A DNA stretch of 64,000 nucleotides. It comes from Gilliamella sp. B3022 (GTDB taxonomy: Bacteria; Pseudomonadota; Gammaproteobacteria; Enterobacterales; Orbaceae). The stretch lies in NCBI RefSeq assembly GCF_028751545.1, contig NZ_CP071867.1, positions 62,001 through 126,000 on the forward strand, given 5' to 3'. Shown piece after piece: positions 25,988 through 35,845 of this stretch. The notes under the pieces were generated by a model. That model was given only the letters and a program-made list of their open reading frames with translations, was not told the origin of the DNA and did no database searches. The translations under genes and the position numbers were made by a program. Each line of letters opens with the position of its first letter. Within the stretch, counting starts at the first letter, position 1.

Positions 25988-28315
25988 TTAATAACAGCAA
26001 GATGATTTTTTAGGGTTAGATGAGCTTACTGTTGATTGATTAAAAATGGAATATCGACCTAATATACGCATAGTGATAACAATAATTAGAATAAATGCCC
26101 CACACCCCAAAAGCCACCAAACTGCCGATTGTGAATGACCTAGCAAAGTCGTTTGATAGTAAATTGTTGCGGATAACCAACCAATTATAAAAGTCCAAAC
26201 TCCAACAAATATCATCCATCTTAAACCAGCCTCACGATATACTGCTCCTAAAGCCGCAGCACAAGGAGTATAAAGTAAAATAAAAATTAAATAAGCTATG
26301 GCGACTGATGGCGTCATAAAGGAATTTTTTATTTGTGATACTGCTGTCGAATCCACTGCCAAATCGGATTGCAACGAATCAATATCATCATTTACTGTAG
26401 ATAGACCCAAAGGATCTAAAACAGCATCAGACAAATTAACGAGATTTTTAGGAATAGTTTTGATCGCATCTAAAATCCCTTGCGACAGATTAAATGATTC
26501 AGCCTCTTGTGTTGTATCCGTTTCATCCATAGAATAAAGCGAATTTAAAGTAGCAATAACCGATTCTTTTGCAAAAATACCGGTAAAGATCCCTACAGTA
26601 GCAGGCCAATTTTGTTGATTAATCCCCATTGGAGCAAATGCTGGTGTGATCTTCTGGCTAACAATTGATAGCATAGAATCTTGTGAATCTTCATGTCCAA
26701 ATGTTCCATCACGACCCCAGGAATTAAGCACACTCAATATAGTCACCATTATCACAATGGCCTTTCCAGCCTTAAAAATGAAATTTTTCAGACGTTGCCA
26801 AGTTAAACTGATCAAACTGCTTAAAGTAGGAATTCGATACACTGGCATTTCCATAATAAATGGCGTAATCGAGCCCTTTAACAAAGTGTACTTAAGCACA
26901 AACCCTGTGATAATTGCCACCGCTACACCCAACATATATAAACTAAAAACGATAAATGAAGCATGTTTAGGTGAAAAGATGACTGCAAATAATGCATACA
27001 CTGGCAATCTTGCTCCGCAAGACATAAATGGAATCATACAAATTGACATGATGCGGTCACGCGTGCTTTCTAATGTACGAGTTCCCATAATGGCTGGTAC
27101 ACTACAACCAAAACCGACTAACATGGGCACAAATGCTTTGCCAGGTAAACCAATACAACGCATACCACGATCGACAACCATTGCTGCCCTTGCCAAGTAA
27201 CCAGAGTCTTCCAAAAAAGACATACAGAAAAACATAGCACCAATGACAGGAATAAAGGTTGAAACAGTTTGGATACCACGCCCTATACCATTAGATATAA
27301 TGGCAATAAGCCAACCGGGTGCGTTCAGGATTTGCAATAAATGTGCTGTACCATCCACAAACAGTGTGCTACATAATTCATCAAAAAAATCAACAAAAAC
27401 CGAACCAAAATTAATCGACAACATAAACATGACATACATTGTTAACAAAAACAATGGAATCCCTGTAATACGTCCTAAGGATATTTTATCAAGCATATCT
27501 GAAAAGCGAACATTTAACTCACGAGGTTTGTCAATGACGGTTTTACAAATTGTATCAATCATATCATAACGAGCTGAAGCTAACGCCACATCAATTTCGT
27601 TATCGCACCATGCTGAAAGCAACAGACGACAGGCTTTTAGCTTTTCACTCTCAAGTTGGGTCAAAGTGTAATGTGAATCATCCAATAACGCATCTTGCAA
27701 TTGCCAAGGATTAAATCGGCGCACTACACTGTCTTTTGGTAATTCATTAACATATCTATCAATAATAGCTTGTTGCTCATCTCCTAACAAATTTATTGAA
27801 GAATTTGCTATTTTGGAAGATGATGCCATCATTTCTATTTGCTGATACAGTGCCTGCAATCCTATTTTTTTACTTGATGATACAGCCACCACCGGACAAC
27901 CAAACAATTCGCTCAACTTTTCTACATTAATCTGTTCTCCCATTGCTTTAACGGCATCCATCATATTGAGCACGACAATCATAGGCAATTGCAGATCAAC
28001 TAATTGACAAGTCAGATATAAACTACGTTGCAAATTTGTTGCATCAATGATATTTACAATCACACTATCATCCTCACTCAAGACAAACTGCCTTGCAATC
28101 AATTCATCTTGCGATACACATAAAGGATCGGATTCAATTGAATAGGTTCCTGGCAAATCGACAATATCGTACTGTTTATGATTATAGGAGAAAAGACCTG
28201 TTTTACGCTCAACAGTAACTCCTGGCCAATTACCCACTCGTTGTTTAGCTCCAGTCAATAAATTAAATAATGTTGTTTTACCACAATTTGGATTACCAAT
28301 TAGCGCGATCTTCAT
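25988..28315 (-). CDS. feoB: Ferrous iron transporter FeoB
   Basis: The 775-residue inner-membrane protein imports Fe2+. The N-terminal G-domain has G1 G-N-P-N-C-G-K-T (7-14), G3 D-L-P-G (53-56) and G4 N-M-M-D (117-120). A GDI-like helical segment and the Feo membrane core follow, with two Gate motifs (including F-V-P-M-L-V-G-F-G-C-S-V-P-A-I-M-G-T). The C-terminal tail ends S-C-C-Y. The start at 28315 is used because it overlaps the feoA stop (ATGA), while the longer frame to 28366 lies within feoA. Length and order match E. coli feoABC. Confidence 0.97.
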   Translation of the reverse strand: MKIALIGNPNCGKTTLFNLLTGAKQRVGNWPGVTVERKTGLFSYNHKQYDIVDLPGTYSIESDPLCVSQDELIARQFVLSEDDSVIVNIIDATNLQRSLYLTCQLVDLQLPMIVVLNMMDAVKAMGEQINVEKLSELFGCPVVAVSSSKKIGLQALYQQIEMMASSSKIANSSINLLGDEQQAIIDRYVNELPKDSVVRRFNPWQLQDALLDDSHYTLTQLESEKLKACRLLLSAWCDNEIDVALASARYDMIDTICKTVIDKPRELNVRFSDMLDKISLGRITGIPLFLLTMYVMFMLSINFGSVFVDFFDELCSTLFVDGTAHLLQILNAPGWLIAIISNGIGRGIQTVSTFIPVIGAMFFCMSFLEDSGYLARAAMVVDRGMRCIGLPGKAFVPMLVGFGCSVPAIMGTRTLESTRDRIMSICMIPFMSCGARLPVYALFAVIFSPKHASFIVFSLYMLGVAVAIITGFVLKYTLLKGSITPFIMEMPVYRIPTLSSLISLTWQRLKNFIFKAGKAIVIMVTILSVLNSWGRDGTFGHEDSQDSMLSIVSQKITPAFAPMGINQQNWPATVGIFTGIFAKESVIATLNSLYSMDETDTTQEAESFNLSQGILDAIKTIPKNLVNLSDAVLDPLGLSTVNDDIDSLQSDLAVDSTAVSQIKNSFMTPSVAIAYLIFILLYTPCAAALGAVYREAGLRWMIFVGVWTFIIGWLSATIYYQTTLLGHSQSAVWWLLGCGAFILIIVITMRILGRYSIFNQSTVSSSNPKKSSCCY

Positions 28316-28557
28316 GCTCTGACCTCTAACACTTCTATAAAAGAAGCTTCTTGGCGACGTAAACATAATAAAAAACCACGCATATTAATCTCAATGGGAT
28401 CACCCAGTGGCGCAGTACGTACTACTTCGACTTTACAACCAGGTGTAATGCCCATAGCCAATAATTTACGACGATAAGGTAACGATTTAGGTAAAAATCT
28501 AGAAATAACCGCCTCGCGCCCTATTGGCAAGTGGTTAAGGGTTAAAGTTGACATCAT
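28312..28557 (-). CDS. feoA: Ferrous iron transport protein FeoA
   Basis: The 81-residue SH3-like protein supports FeoB. Motifs such as R-R-K-L-L-A-M-G-I-T-P-G-C-K-V-E-V-V-R-T-A-P-L-G-D-P-I-E-I are typical of FeoA. The stop overlaps the feoB ATG by four bases. Two adjacent ATG codons start the frame (28557 and 28554); either is possible. The upstream region carries two short palindromes that could be operators. Confidence 0.95.
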   Translation of the reverse strand: MMSTLTLNHLPIGREAVISRFLPKSLPYRRKLLAMGITPGCKVEVVRTAPLGDPIEINMRGFLLCLRRQEASFIEVLEVRA

Positions 28558-28582
28558 ACTTCCTACGTAAAGTTAGATTATT

Positions 28583-28620
28583 TGATTTAATCATGCAAAT
28601 TAAAATGCGAACAATTCGCA
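28583..28620. promoter_or_regulatory. Two palindromes upstream of feoA
   Basis: TGATT-T-AATCA (28583-28593) and TGCGAA-CAA-TTCGCA (28606-28620) are perfect palindromes 26-63 bases before feoA. The first loosely resembles an FNR half-site arrangement, but its spacing is too short for a standard FNR box. Neither matches the Fur consensus well. Confidence 0.35.
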
Positions 28621-28917
28621 ATATTAATACACATTGCTTTAGAAAAAAACAAATTTTCATGAAAAAAATGGAAAGATTGGTCAAATAATGGGGGCAAGTA
28701 AAAAATTTTCAATTGTTTTTGAATAAATGTGCAGTCCAACCTCAGAAAAAAGAATTTTTAACTTTTTTAAAAGACCCATAAGATCATCACCGGTTAATAT
28801 TGTCGAGTATAATAAAACAAAATCAGAATAGATATTTTCATTAATCATCTTAATTGCTGATAATAACTTATAACTGATATAATCTTTTGTATATATCAAA
28901 TAATGGAACCTCCAATT
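28621..28917. other. Non-coding region between feoA and yffB promoters
   Basis: The stretch separates two divergent genes. An open frame on the minus strand (28681-29058) overlaps yffB in antisense, has no ribosome-binding site and looks like chance. No other gene is visible. Confidence 0.4.
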
Positions 28918-29274
28918 ATGTATATCATCTATGGTATTAAAAACTGCAACACAATGAAAAAAGCGTTTAGTTGGCTTGATGATCACCATGTCCAATATCA
29001 GTTTCATAACTATAAAACCGATGGTTTGTCGGCAGAACTGCTCGACACTTTTTTGCAATTAGTTGATTGGCAAAGTTTACTGAATACACGTGGCACTACA
29101 TGGCGTAAATTAGATGAACAGGTTCGTACCCAAATCGATAATGAACAAGCCGCAAAAAAAATTATGTTAGACAATCCATCAATTTTAAAGCGTCCTTTGC
29201 TGATCAATGGTAAACGTGTATTGTTGGGATTTTCTGACGATAGTTATTTACAATTCATTTCGCAACCAAAATAA
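28918..29274 (+). CDS. yffB: ArsC/Spx-family protein YffB
   Basis: The 118-residue thioredoxin-fold protein equals E. coli YffB in length and reads almost parallel to it: [24 protein letters not shown] and K-R-P-L-L. The single Cys near residue 10 is the active-site cysteine of the ArsC-like family; its cellular substrate is not established. The start at 28918 matches the family, whereas an in-frame ATG at 28903 would add five residues. Gene order yffB-dapE-ypfN is as in E. coli; dapE follows after ten bases. Confidence 0.92.
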   Translation: MYIIYGIKNCNTMKKAFSWLDDHHVQYQFHNYKTDGLSAELLDTFLQLVDWQSLLNTRGTTWRKLDEQVRTQIDNEQAAKKIMLDNPSILKRPLLINGKRVLLGFSDDSYLQFISQPK

Positions 29275-29284
29275 GATAGAGACT

Positions 29285-30427
29285 ATGATAACTGAACCTG
29301 TTATTGCGCTAACTTCAGAGCTTATTGCTGAAAAATCAATAAGTCCTGATGATAAAAACTGTCAAAAGATAATTATCGAACGTTTAAAAAAACTTGGATT
29401 TACCATTGAAAAAATTAATATCGGGCAAACCAAAAATTTGTGGGCTTTTCATGGTGATCGTAATAGTAAAACCCTGATGTTTGCAGGTCATACGGATGTA
29501 GTGCCCGCAGGTGATGAGAATAAATGGCTTTATCCGCCTTTTACACCGACCATCGATGAACAAGGTGTGCTGTATGGTCGTGGAGCAGCTGACATGAAGA
29601 GTGGTGTGGCGGCCATGGTATGTGCGGCAGAGGAATTTATTAAAAACACTCCCCAACATGGTGGCTGTGTGGCTTTTTTATTAACGTCTGATGAAGAAGC
29701 AGATGCAATCGACGGTACAGCTAAAGTAGTGGATTTCTTAATGAATCGTCATGAGCGTATTGATTATTGTATTGTTGGTGAGCCTTCAAGCGACACCCTA
29801 CTTGGCGATCAAATCAAAAATGGACGCCGTGGTTCACTAACAGCTCATTTAGTTGTGCACGGCGTGCAAGGACATGTTGCTTATCCACATCTTGCAGATA
29901 ACCCTGTGCATCGCTTTGCTCCCGCATTAAATGAACTGGTAAACACAAGTTGGGATGAAGGTAATCAACATTTTCCAAAAACCACTATGCAAATTGCTAA
30001 TATTAATGGGGGAACGGGTGCAGAAAATGTCATACCTGGCGATCTTAGCATCCAATTTAACTTTCGCTATAGCAGCGAACTAACCGACAAACAAATTAAA
30101 GAACGTGTTGAACAAATTTTAAAAAAATATGATCTAAAATATACCCTAAATTGGCGTCTTTCAGGTCATCCTTTTTTAACCCCGCAAGGTGAGCTAACTA
30201 ATGCTGCCGCAAATGCCATTAAAGAAATTACAGGAATAACTACTACCCTTTCTACCAGTGGTGGCACATCAGACGGTCGTTTTATCGCTAAAATGGGTTG
30301 CCAAGTCATTGAGCTCGGCGTACTCAATAAAACTATCCATAAGGTCAACGAAAATGCCAATTGCCAAGACATCATCAACTTAAGCACAATCTATAGACGT
30401 ATTTTAGAGATTTTATTACTGACATAA
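29285..30427 (+). CDS. dapE: Succinyl-diaminopimelate desuccinylase DapE
   Basis: The 380-residue di-zinc peptidase-family enzyme makes LL-diaminopimelate for lysine and peptidoglycan synthesis. Metal ligands appear in F-A-G-H-T-D-V-V-P (His69) and [10 protein letters not shown] (Asp103), and the catalytic pair in S-D-E-E-A. The lid domain and the C-terminal N-K-T-I-H-K-V-N-E are present. The start at 29285 begins the family-typical M-I-T-E-P-V-I-A-L; an upstream in-frame start would overlap yffB. AGAGAC precedes the ATG. Confidence 0.95.
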   Translation: MITEPVIALTSELIAEKSISPDDKNCQKIIIERLKKLGFTIEKINIGQTKNLWAFHGDRNSKTLMFAGHTDVVPAGDENKWLYPPFTPTIDEQGVLYGRGAADMKSGVAAMVCAAEEFIKNTPQHGGCVAFLLTSDEEADAIDGTAKVVDFLMNRHERIDYCIVGEPSSDTLLGDQIKNGRRGSLTAHLVVHGVQGHVAYPHLADNPVHRFAPALNELVNTSWDEGNQHFPKTTMQIANINGGTGAENVIPGDLSIQFNFRYSSELTDKQIKERVEQILKKYDLKYTLNWRLSGHPFLTPQGELTNAAANAIKEITGITTTLSTSGGTSDGRFIAKMGCQVIELGVLNKTIHKVNENANCQDIINLSTIYRRILEILLLT

Positions 30428-30462
30428 TTGAGCCCAATTTACATTATCAATAAGGGGATAAC

Positions 30463-30648
30463 ATGGCATGGCTTAAAGATTATTGGTGGATTATTTTAAT
30501 CATCTTAATTGGAATTTTTATTAATACCATTAAAGCACTAAATCGGCTAAATTATAAAAATTATTTAGAAAAAAAGAAAGGAATTAAACCTATACCCTAT
30601 AGTGACGACGACGATGATTGGCCGTCATCAAAACATTCGAACAAATAA
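30463..30648 (+). CDS. ypfN: Small membrane protein YpfN (UPF0370)
   Basis: The 61-residue protein has an N-terminal membrane helix (W-L-K-D-Y-W-W-I-I-L-I-I-L-I-G-I-F) and a polar tail ending in D-D-D-D-D-W-P, the YpfN hallmark. Function unknown in all species. It follows dapE by 35 bases with a good ribosome-binding site (AAGGGGA) and ends three bases from the convergent cysZ gene. Confidence 0.9.
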   Translation: MAWLKDYWWIILIILIGIFINTIKALNRLNYKNYLEKKKGIKPIPYSDDDDDWPSSKHSNK

Positions 30649-30651
30649 ATA

Positions 30652-31515
30652 TTAACGAAAATCTTGTTGGGTACTTTCGAATACAGCTTGATGACGATAA
30701 CGGTCTACCCACATTGCTGTTGCACCGCATACGGCAATTGGCATCACAATTAGATTTAGGACTGGAACCATAGTAAAAAAGCTAACTAAAATACCAAATA
30801 CCAGATTGTCAGCCTTGTTTTGCATTAATAGTCTCCGCATACGGTGAAATTTTATTTTGTGGTTATCAAATGGATAGTCCGCATACTGAATATTAATTTG
30901 CCAAGCGGTAAATAAAAACCACACCACTGGTGTAACCGTTTGTCCAATGACGGGGATAAAATAAGTCAGTAGAATCAGAACAGCCCATAATAAATAATGA
31001 CCTAATTTTTGTAGCTCACGATTTAAAATTCGCGGTAGATCTTTAAGCAAACTGATCCACGATGTTTCTGGCGCAGGCATACCAGTTAATTGAGCTTCAA
31101 CTTGTTCAGCTAATATTCCATTAAATGGTGCAGCGATAAAGTTAGTAACCGTACTGAAAAAATAACAAAACAAAATTACAAGCGTTAAAATTAGAATAAC
31201 CACAATGAGGTATCCTAACCAATGTAACCAGCTTGGCACATAAGATAGTCCCCAATCAACCATACCATCAAGAACAGTAAAGAACCAATAAAAAAGTGCC
31301 GACATTAATACAGTATTAGCAAGTAGAGGTAGAAAAACAAATCGCTTAATCCCAGGACTGAAAGCTAATGACCAACCTTTAATGAAATATTCTAAACCAC
31401 TTCGAGCTTGATGATTTTTTAGATGTGATTGTGTGTGGGAATGTTGATGTAGGGCATTATGATCGATTTGATTAGACGTCACATTGGGTTCCTTTTTAAT
31501 TAACTTGTCAGCCAA
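30652..31515 (-). CDS. cysZ: Sulfate transporter CysZ with His-rich N-terminal extension
   Basis: The 287-residue inner-membrane protein takes up sulfate for cysteine synthesis. Membrane segments and motifs such as F-Y-W-F-F, Y-F-F-S-T-V-T-N-F-I-A-A-P-F-N-G-I-L-A-E-Q and the late V-C-G-A-T-A-M-W-V-D-R-Y-R match E. coli CysZ. Residues 1-38 are extra compared with E. coli and hold six His between 19 and 35. The extension is in the same frame with no alternative start until the conserved region; its role, if any, is unknown. It lies downstream of tmcA on the same strand. Confidence 0.92.
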   Translation of the reverse strand: MADKLIKKEPNVTSNQIDHNALHQHSHTQSHLKNHQARSGLEYFIKGWSLAFSPGIKRFVFLPLLANTVLMSALFYWFFTVLDGMVDWGLSYVPSWLHWLGYLIVVILILTLVILFCYFFSTVTNFIAAPFNGILAEQVEAQLTGMPAPETSWISLLKDLPRILNRELQKLGHYLLWAVLILLTYFIPVIGQTVTPVVWFLFTAWQINIQYADYPFDNHKIKFHRMRRLLMQNKADNLVFGILVSFFTMVPVLNLIVMPIAVCGATAMWVDRYRHQAVFESTQQDFR

Positions 31516-31620
31516 TACCTTAGCTAGGTATAAATATGTAATACAGTAATAGATATGTTAGATAAACTGTGCAATATTTTAAATATACCTTTTACTAACC
31601 TCAATAACGTTTAATTATCT

Positions 31621-33639
31621 TTACTGGCATTTTTTTAGTTTTGCATTAAGTTGATTATTCACCAACCAAGTTTTAACTTCTTGTTTAATGGCTTGCATTA
31701 ATGCATTTTTTCCCGTCAAGTGATAACGATTAATAATTTCAATTTGATTATTCTTGCTATTAATTAATGCAGATAATATCGGCAATGTTAAACATTGCTG
31801 ATGTTTTAGTGTATAAAGATTTAATCGACAAAGTGCAGGATAGCTCGCTTCAAAAGGACGATAATAATCACAAAAACCGGATAATTCACAACAATCTTGT
31901 GTGGATAATTGTTGAACCTTGTCAAAGGCAATCATATCTTCAAAAGGTACTTTAATGATATCTTTAAGCCAGTAAGCATTGCGGGCAAGTTTTTGGCGTA
32001 ATTGATCAACCAATCGCTGTCCTGAATGAGTTAAGGGTTTAATTGCCATAACTGAATAGCTACCACTTCGGGTTTCTTTATGGCTACTAACGTGCACTAA
32101 ATTAAAACCACATGCCATCCAAAATTGATAATTAGGCTGACTGTATGCAAAGCTCACCGATAAATAATCGATATGTTGGTGATTCGCTTCATCGCTAATG
32201 GCTTGTACAAGTTTCTTAGCAATATGTTGTCGTCGATAAAGCTCAGTTACCGCAATACGATTGATCCGTACCGAACATAATTGAGCTGCCAGTTTTTCAC
32301 CTGCATGGGCGACCAGTGATTGTGCTACCAAATTGCCTTTAGGGCGGCGCATACCTAGCCATACTTGCTCAATAAGTGAATCAGGCAAATTTCCTTCTTT
32401 TAGCGTAATTGCCGCAGCGATCTCTTTAGTTGTTATTGGATGCGTTTTGGATAAGATATGATTGACTGTTGCTTGCCAAACCGATAAATTTTGTGCATCA
32501 AAGAGGCGTCGTAAATCAACTAGTGTGGTTTGATAGTGGGCGCTTTTTAAAAGATAAAAGATGGATATCAACGTTTTAAGATTATGCCGATCAAGTTTAC
32601 TGTATCTTATGTATGAATTACTCGTTCTTGGGTTTTCTTTTTCTTCTGATATCCCATTTAACAATAAACGATCGCAAAATAGCTCTAGCTTATCACCCGT
32701 TTGCCATCGAATGGGGGTGTCAAGAGAATGAAATTGGCACGATTTTTTTTTCAACAATTTTAATAAAAATCCTTGCCCTGTACCTTCATATCCTTCTGTA
32801 GTGGTAATAAGTAATACTTGACTATTTTTAGTCTTGGCTAATTTCAGTAATTGTTCAAGCATTGGAAGCGGTATCATGGCGGCTTCATCAATAATTAAAT
32901 GATCCGCAAAATTGTTTTGTTGCCAAGCTAGTAATTCATCTGGTGCAAAAAAAGGGGTGTGTGGGTTAGCAAAAGCAAAAAAGCTATTCAGTGCCGCTTT
33001 ATTCGGTGCTGTCACAATACAGCTATTATGCTGACTAAATAATCCTGCCAAAGCCGATTTACCACGACCTCGTTTACCGATAAGTACATTAATATCTTGC
33101 TTACTGTTTAAAATTTTTTGTAACGTCGTTTGCTGCTGACTTAAATCATCAGGTTGATTGTCATCATCTAACAATTTTGGTAATGGCGAATGTTCATATA
33201 CTGATAAGCCAGTTTTCTCAATAGTTATATCAAATTCAGCAAGTGTATTTAACAAGTGATTTACAAAATTTGGCACAATAATGGGCATTTCTGCTTCATT
33301 CCAGCGTAAACTATCTTGATCTTGCCAAGTTTCAAGTTGATCCGGTAATAATAAAATCAGTAAACTTCCTTTAACCAGTGTACCAGTTAACATGGCAAAC
33401 GCATCCAGATTAAATCCTAATGTTGCATCAAATATAGCATGCAGATACTGTTGTCCTAATAGCTTTTTGGTTTTATGAGGTAACAGGATATTTGGCAAAA
33501 AGTCAGGGGCATTTGGCTGATCAGTAATGGTTATCCAATCGCCAATATTTGTGGTTACAGTATGATTCAGTTGCTGAAATAATTGTGTCGCTTCACCCTG
33601 TAACACCCACAATGTTCTTGTGCTTTTGAGGCATGACAT
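31621..33639 (-). CDS. tmcA: tRNA(Met) cytidine acetyltransferase TmcA
   Basis: The 672-residue enzyme acetylates C34 of elongator tRNA-Met. The helicase-like domain has Walker A G-K-R-G-R-G-K-S (188-195) and a D-E-A-A-M-I-P-L-P Walker B region. The GNAT domain has R-I-N-R-I-A-V-T-E-L-Y-R-R-Q-H-I-A-K-K-L, then Y-L-S-V-S-F-A-Y. It follows the DUF441 gene by three bases and purC beyond it, so purC, the DUF441 gene and tmcA form one operon. Confidence 0.95.
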   Translation of the reverse strand: MSCLKSTRTLWVLQGEATQLFQQLNHTVTTNIGDWITITDQPNAPDFLPNILLPHKTKKLLGQQYLHAIFDATLGFNLDAFAMLTGTLVKGSLLILLLPDQLETWQDQDSLRWNEAEMPIIVPNFVNHLLNTLAEFDITIEKTGLSVYEHSPLPKLLDDDNQPDDLSQQQTTLQKILNSKQDINVLIGKRGRGKSALAGLFSQHNSCIVTAPNKAALNSFFAFANPHTPFFAPDELLAWQQNNFADHLIIDEAAMIPLPMLEQLLKLAKTKNSQVLLITTTEGYEGTGQGFLLKLLKKKSCQFHSLDTPIRWQTGDKLELFCDRLLLNGISEEKENPRTSNSYIRYSKLDRHNLKTLISIFYLLKSAHYQTTLVDLRRLFDAQNLSVWQATVNHILSKTHPITTKEIAAAITLKEGNLPDSLIEQVWLGMRRPKGNLVAQSLVAHAGEKLAAQLCSVRINRIAVTELYRRQHIAKKLVQAISDEANHQHIDYLSVSFAYSQPNYQFWMACGFNLVHVSSHKETRSGSYSVMAIKPLTHSGQRLVDQLRQKLARNAYWLKDIIKVPFEDMIAFDKVQQLSTQDCCELSGFCDYYRPFEASYPALCRLNLYTLKHQQCLTLPILSALINSKNNQIEIINRYHLTGKNALMQAIKQEVKTWLVNNQLNAKLKKCQ

Positions 33640-33642
33640 TGC

Positions 33643-34098
33643 TTAATTTTTTCCAATCAACAATGACAATATGCCAGCAGCGATGAGTGGTCCAACAGGA
33701 ATGCCTTTAAAGAACGCCACACCAATAAGAGTGCCAATAATTAATCCATTAACAATGGTAGGGTGTGCACCAATTAACGATATGCCGCGAGTACCTAACC
33801 ATGAAACTAGAATTCCCACAGCGATAGCAACGATTGATTGCCAAGTCGTGAATGATTTCACAATATCAGCAACTTTTAATGATCCATCGGCTAACGGTAC
33901 CATCATAGCAGCAGTTAAAATGACAACACCAATAGTTAAACCATATTTATTCAAAAATGGAAAATAAACTGCTAACGGTGTGAGTTTAAACATTAGCAGT
34001 AATAGTATGGCAAAAGTCACCGTGTTATTGTGTGTTAAATAACACAGTGCTGCGAGACCTAAAAGAAGAAAAAAAGAAATATCAAACTGTGCAAACAT
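33643..34098 (-). CDS. yeaL: DUF441 membrane protein (YeaL-like)
   Basis: The 151-residue protein has four hydrophobic helices with T-R-G-I-S-L-I-G-A-H-P and G-I-P-V-G-P-L-I-A-A-G-I motifs characteristic of DUF441. Function unknown. Its ATG overlaps the purC stop by one base (TAATG), so translation is coupled. In E. coli the homologue lies elsewhere; here it is inserted between purC and tmcA. Confidence 0.88.
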   Translation of the reverse strand: MFAQFDISFFLLLGLAALCYLTHNNTVTFAILLLLMFKLTPLAVYFPFLNKYGLTIGVVILTAAMMVPLADGSLKVADIVKSFTTWQSIVAIAVGILVSWLGTRGISLIGAHPTIVNGLIIGTLIGVAFFKGIPVGPLIAAGILSLLIGKN

Positions 34099-34808
34099 TA
34101 TAACGAAACACCTATTCGTGCTGCCACTTCTTCATATGCTTCAATAACGCCACCTAAACCTTGTCGGAAACGATCTTTATCCATTTTTTTCAATGTCTCT
34201 TTTTCCCATAGACGGCAACCGTCAGGTGAAAATTCGTCACCTAACGTAATTTCATTTTTGAAGAGTCCAAATTCAAGTTTGTAATCAACTAAAATTAAAC
34301 CTGCTTTATCAAACAGTTCTATCAAAACCGAATTAACTTTAAAACTAAGATCTTTCATCGTAGCTAATTGCTCATCTGTTGCCCAGCCAAAAGCCCTACA
34401 GTGAGATTCGTTGACCATTGGATCATGCAGAGCATCGTTTTTGAGAAATAATTCAAACGTTGGAGGATTAAGTACTTTACCTTCTTCGACACCCAAGCGT
34501 TTAACTAAAGAACCTGCCGCACGATTACGAACGACACATTCAACAGGTATCATATCAAGTTTTTTTACTAAGACTTCATTGTCTGATAACAAGGCAGCAA
34601 CTTGAGTTGGCACCCCTGCGTCACGTAGTTTAGTCATAATAAAATAATTAAATTTATTATTGACCATTCCTTTACGATCGAGCTGCTCAATGCGTAAACC
34701 ATCAAAAGCAGAAGTATCATTACGAAATTCCAATATTAATAGCTCAGGGTTGTCTGTTGCGTAAACAGTTTTTGCTTTACCGCGATAAAGCTCATCCAAC
34801 TTTTTCAT
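34098..34808 (-). CDS. purC: SAICAR synthetase PurC
   Basis: The 236-residue enzyme joins aspartate to CAIR in purine synthesis. Conserved motifs include [29 protein letters not shown] and [12 protein letters not shown]. Length matches E. coli PurC (237). A hairpin lies 35-56 bases upstream. Downstream genes overlap or nearly abut, forming an operon. Confidence 0.96.
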   Translation of the reverse strand: MKKLDELYRGKAKTVYATDNPELLILEFRNDTSAFDGLRIEQLDRKGMVNNKFNYFIMTKLRDAGVPTQVAALLSDNEVLVKKLDMIPVECVVRNRAAGSLVKRLGVEEGKVLNPPTFELFLKNDALHDPMVNESHCRAFGWATDEQLATMKDLSFKVNSVLIELFDKAGLILVDYKLEFGLFKNEITLGDEFSPDGCRLWEKETLKKMDKDRFRQGLGGVIEAYEEVAARIGVSL

Positions 34809-34842
34809 GCTTATAACCTTATTTCAATTTGCCAACAAATAA

Positions 34843-34864
34843 TTAAGGAGCTAATGCTCCTTAA
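34843..34864 (-). terminator. Hairpin in the purC leader
   Basis: TTAAGGAGC and GCTCCTTAA form a perfect nine-base stem around a TAAT loop. On the minus strand ATTATTTG follows. It could end the dapA-bamC transcript or attenuate purC. Confidence 0.5.
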
Positions 34865-35113
34865 ATTCAAACTCACTGCTGCTATTTTTACTATGAATCT
34901 TTTAAGCATAGATAGCAACTGGATATCAGTTTATAGCTGAGTTCAACTCAAAGCACCGACAAATTTCATGCCCACTATTAATTAAAAATTATTATTAATT
35001 AATAGATTATTAATCATCATCTCCACAATATAAAAATCGTTATCATTTTTGCGGTTAAGCTGATATTTAAGATCTTCTTTGTGTCTTTTGAGAGATTGAG
35101 CATCTTTATCAGC
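34865..35113. other. Non-coding region between bamC and purC
   Basis: This AT-rich stretch, longer than in E. coli, contains no credible gene. It lies where the C-terminal helix-grip domain of BamC would be encoded in other enterobacteria, but I see no recognisable remnant of that domain. Confidence 0.4.
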
Positions 35114-35806
35114 TTATTTTTTAGCTTCATTTTCGTTCGAATCTTTTACTGGTAATTCTCTAAAAGACTGCGGAGCAACATCATCCATTAACGAATTAAA
35201 TAAACCGACAACATAACGCTGAACTTCAATCGGTTGTGAAGAAATATCTTCTGTACCACGAGTTAACGAATCCAAGCTAACTGTAATAGTTTCGGTATCA
35301 CCTACTATTTGACGCTTGAAAATAAAGGATGCTTCTGCTGTTTGAGTTTCATCTGCTCGAATAATAAAAGCTTTACCTGTTTTAATTGTAAAATTATCAC
35401 TACTACTAATTGGAATATTTTTATTGTTTAAAGTATTAGGAATTTTATTCCATACATCAGCGTTGAGCGGTGAATTAAATGTAACAACACCATTATTATA
35501 AATAACAAAAGCATCAGAAACAGTTGGAATTGGTACAACAGGCGGTCGAATATCAACTTGTTTACCCAAGTTACCTTTGGAATCAAGTTTATAAATAAAA
35601 AAATCAGCTATTTCTGCCGGAATTGTCATACCTTTTGGAATAATTAAAGGCTTTAAAGCAGGTGAGTTTAAATAATCTTCATTACCATCAATTTCACGCT
35701 TATAATTCTGATCGCTACCACACCCTACAAGGAGTAGAGAGACAATAGCCGTCAAAATAACGGTTTTTATTAAGACATAATTATGCAATATGGTTTTATT
35801 AAACAT
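35114..35806 (-). CDS. bamC: Outer-membrane assembly lipoprotein BamC, single-domain form
   Basis: The 230-residue lipoprotein belongs to the BAM complex that inserts outer-membrane proteins. The lipobox L-V-G-C (Cys29), the flexible segment with Y-K-R-E-I-D-G-N-E-D-Y-L-N-S-P and D-I-R-P-P-V-V-P-I-P, and one helix-grip domain (about 95-210) match the first two thirds of E. coli BamC (344 residues). The second helix-grip domain is absent; the protein ends in a Lys/Glu-rich tail. The gene follows dapA by 39 bases, as in E. coli. Confidence 0.88.
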   Translation of the reverse strand: MFNKTILHNYVLIKTVILTAIVSLLLVGCGSDQNYKREIDGNEDYLNSPALKPLIIPKGMTIPAEIADFFIYKLDSKGNLGKQVDIRPPVVPIPTVSDAFVIYNNGVVTFNSPLNADVWNKIPNTLNNKNIPISSSDNFTIKTGKAFIIRADETQTAEASFIFKRQIVGDTETITVSLDSLTRGTEDISSQPIEVQRYVVGLFNSLMDDVAPQSFRELPVKDSNENEAKK

Positions 35807-35845
35807 AGATATCTGCTTTTAAATTAGTAGTTGTAAGAAAGTAAA

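Noticed and set aside
28681-29058. A 125-codon minus-strand gene antisense to yffB
   Set aside because: Its codons mirror yffB, there is no ribosome-binding site and the downstream half has no coding character.
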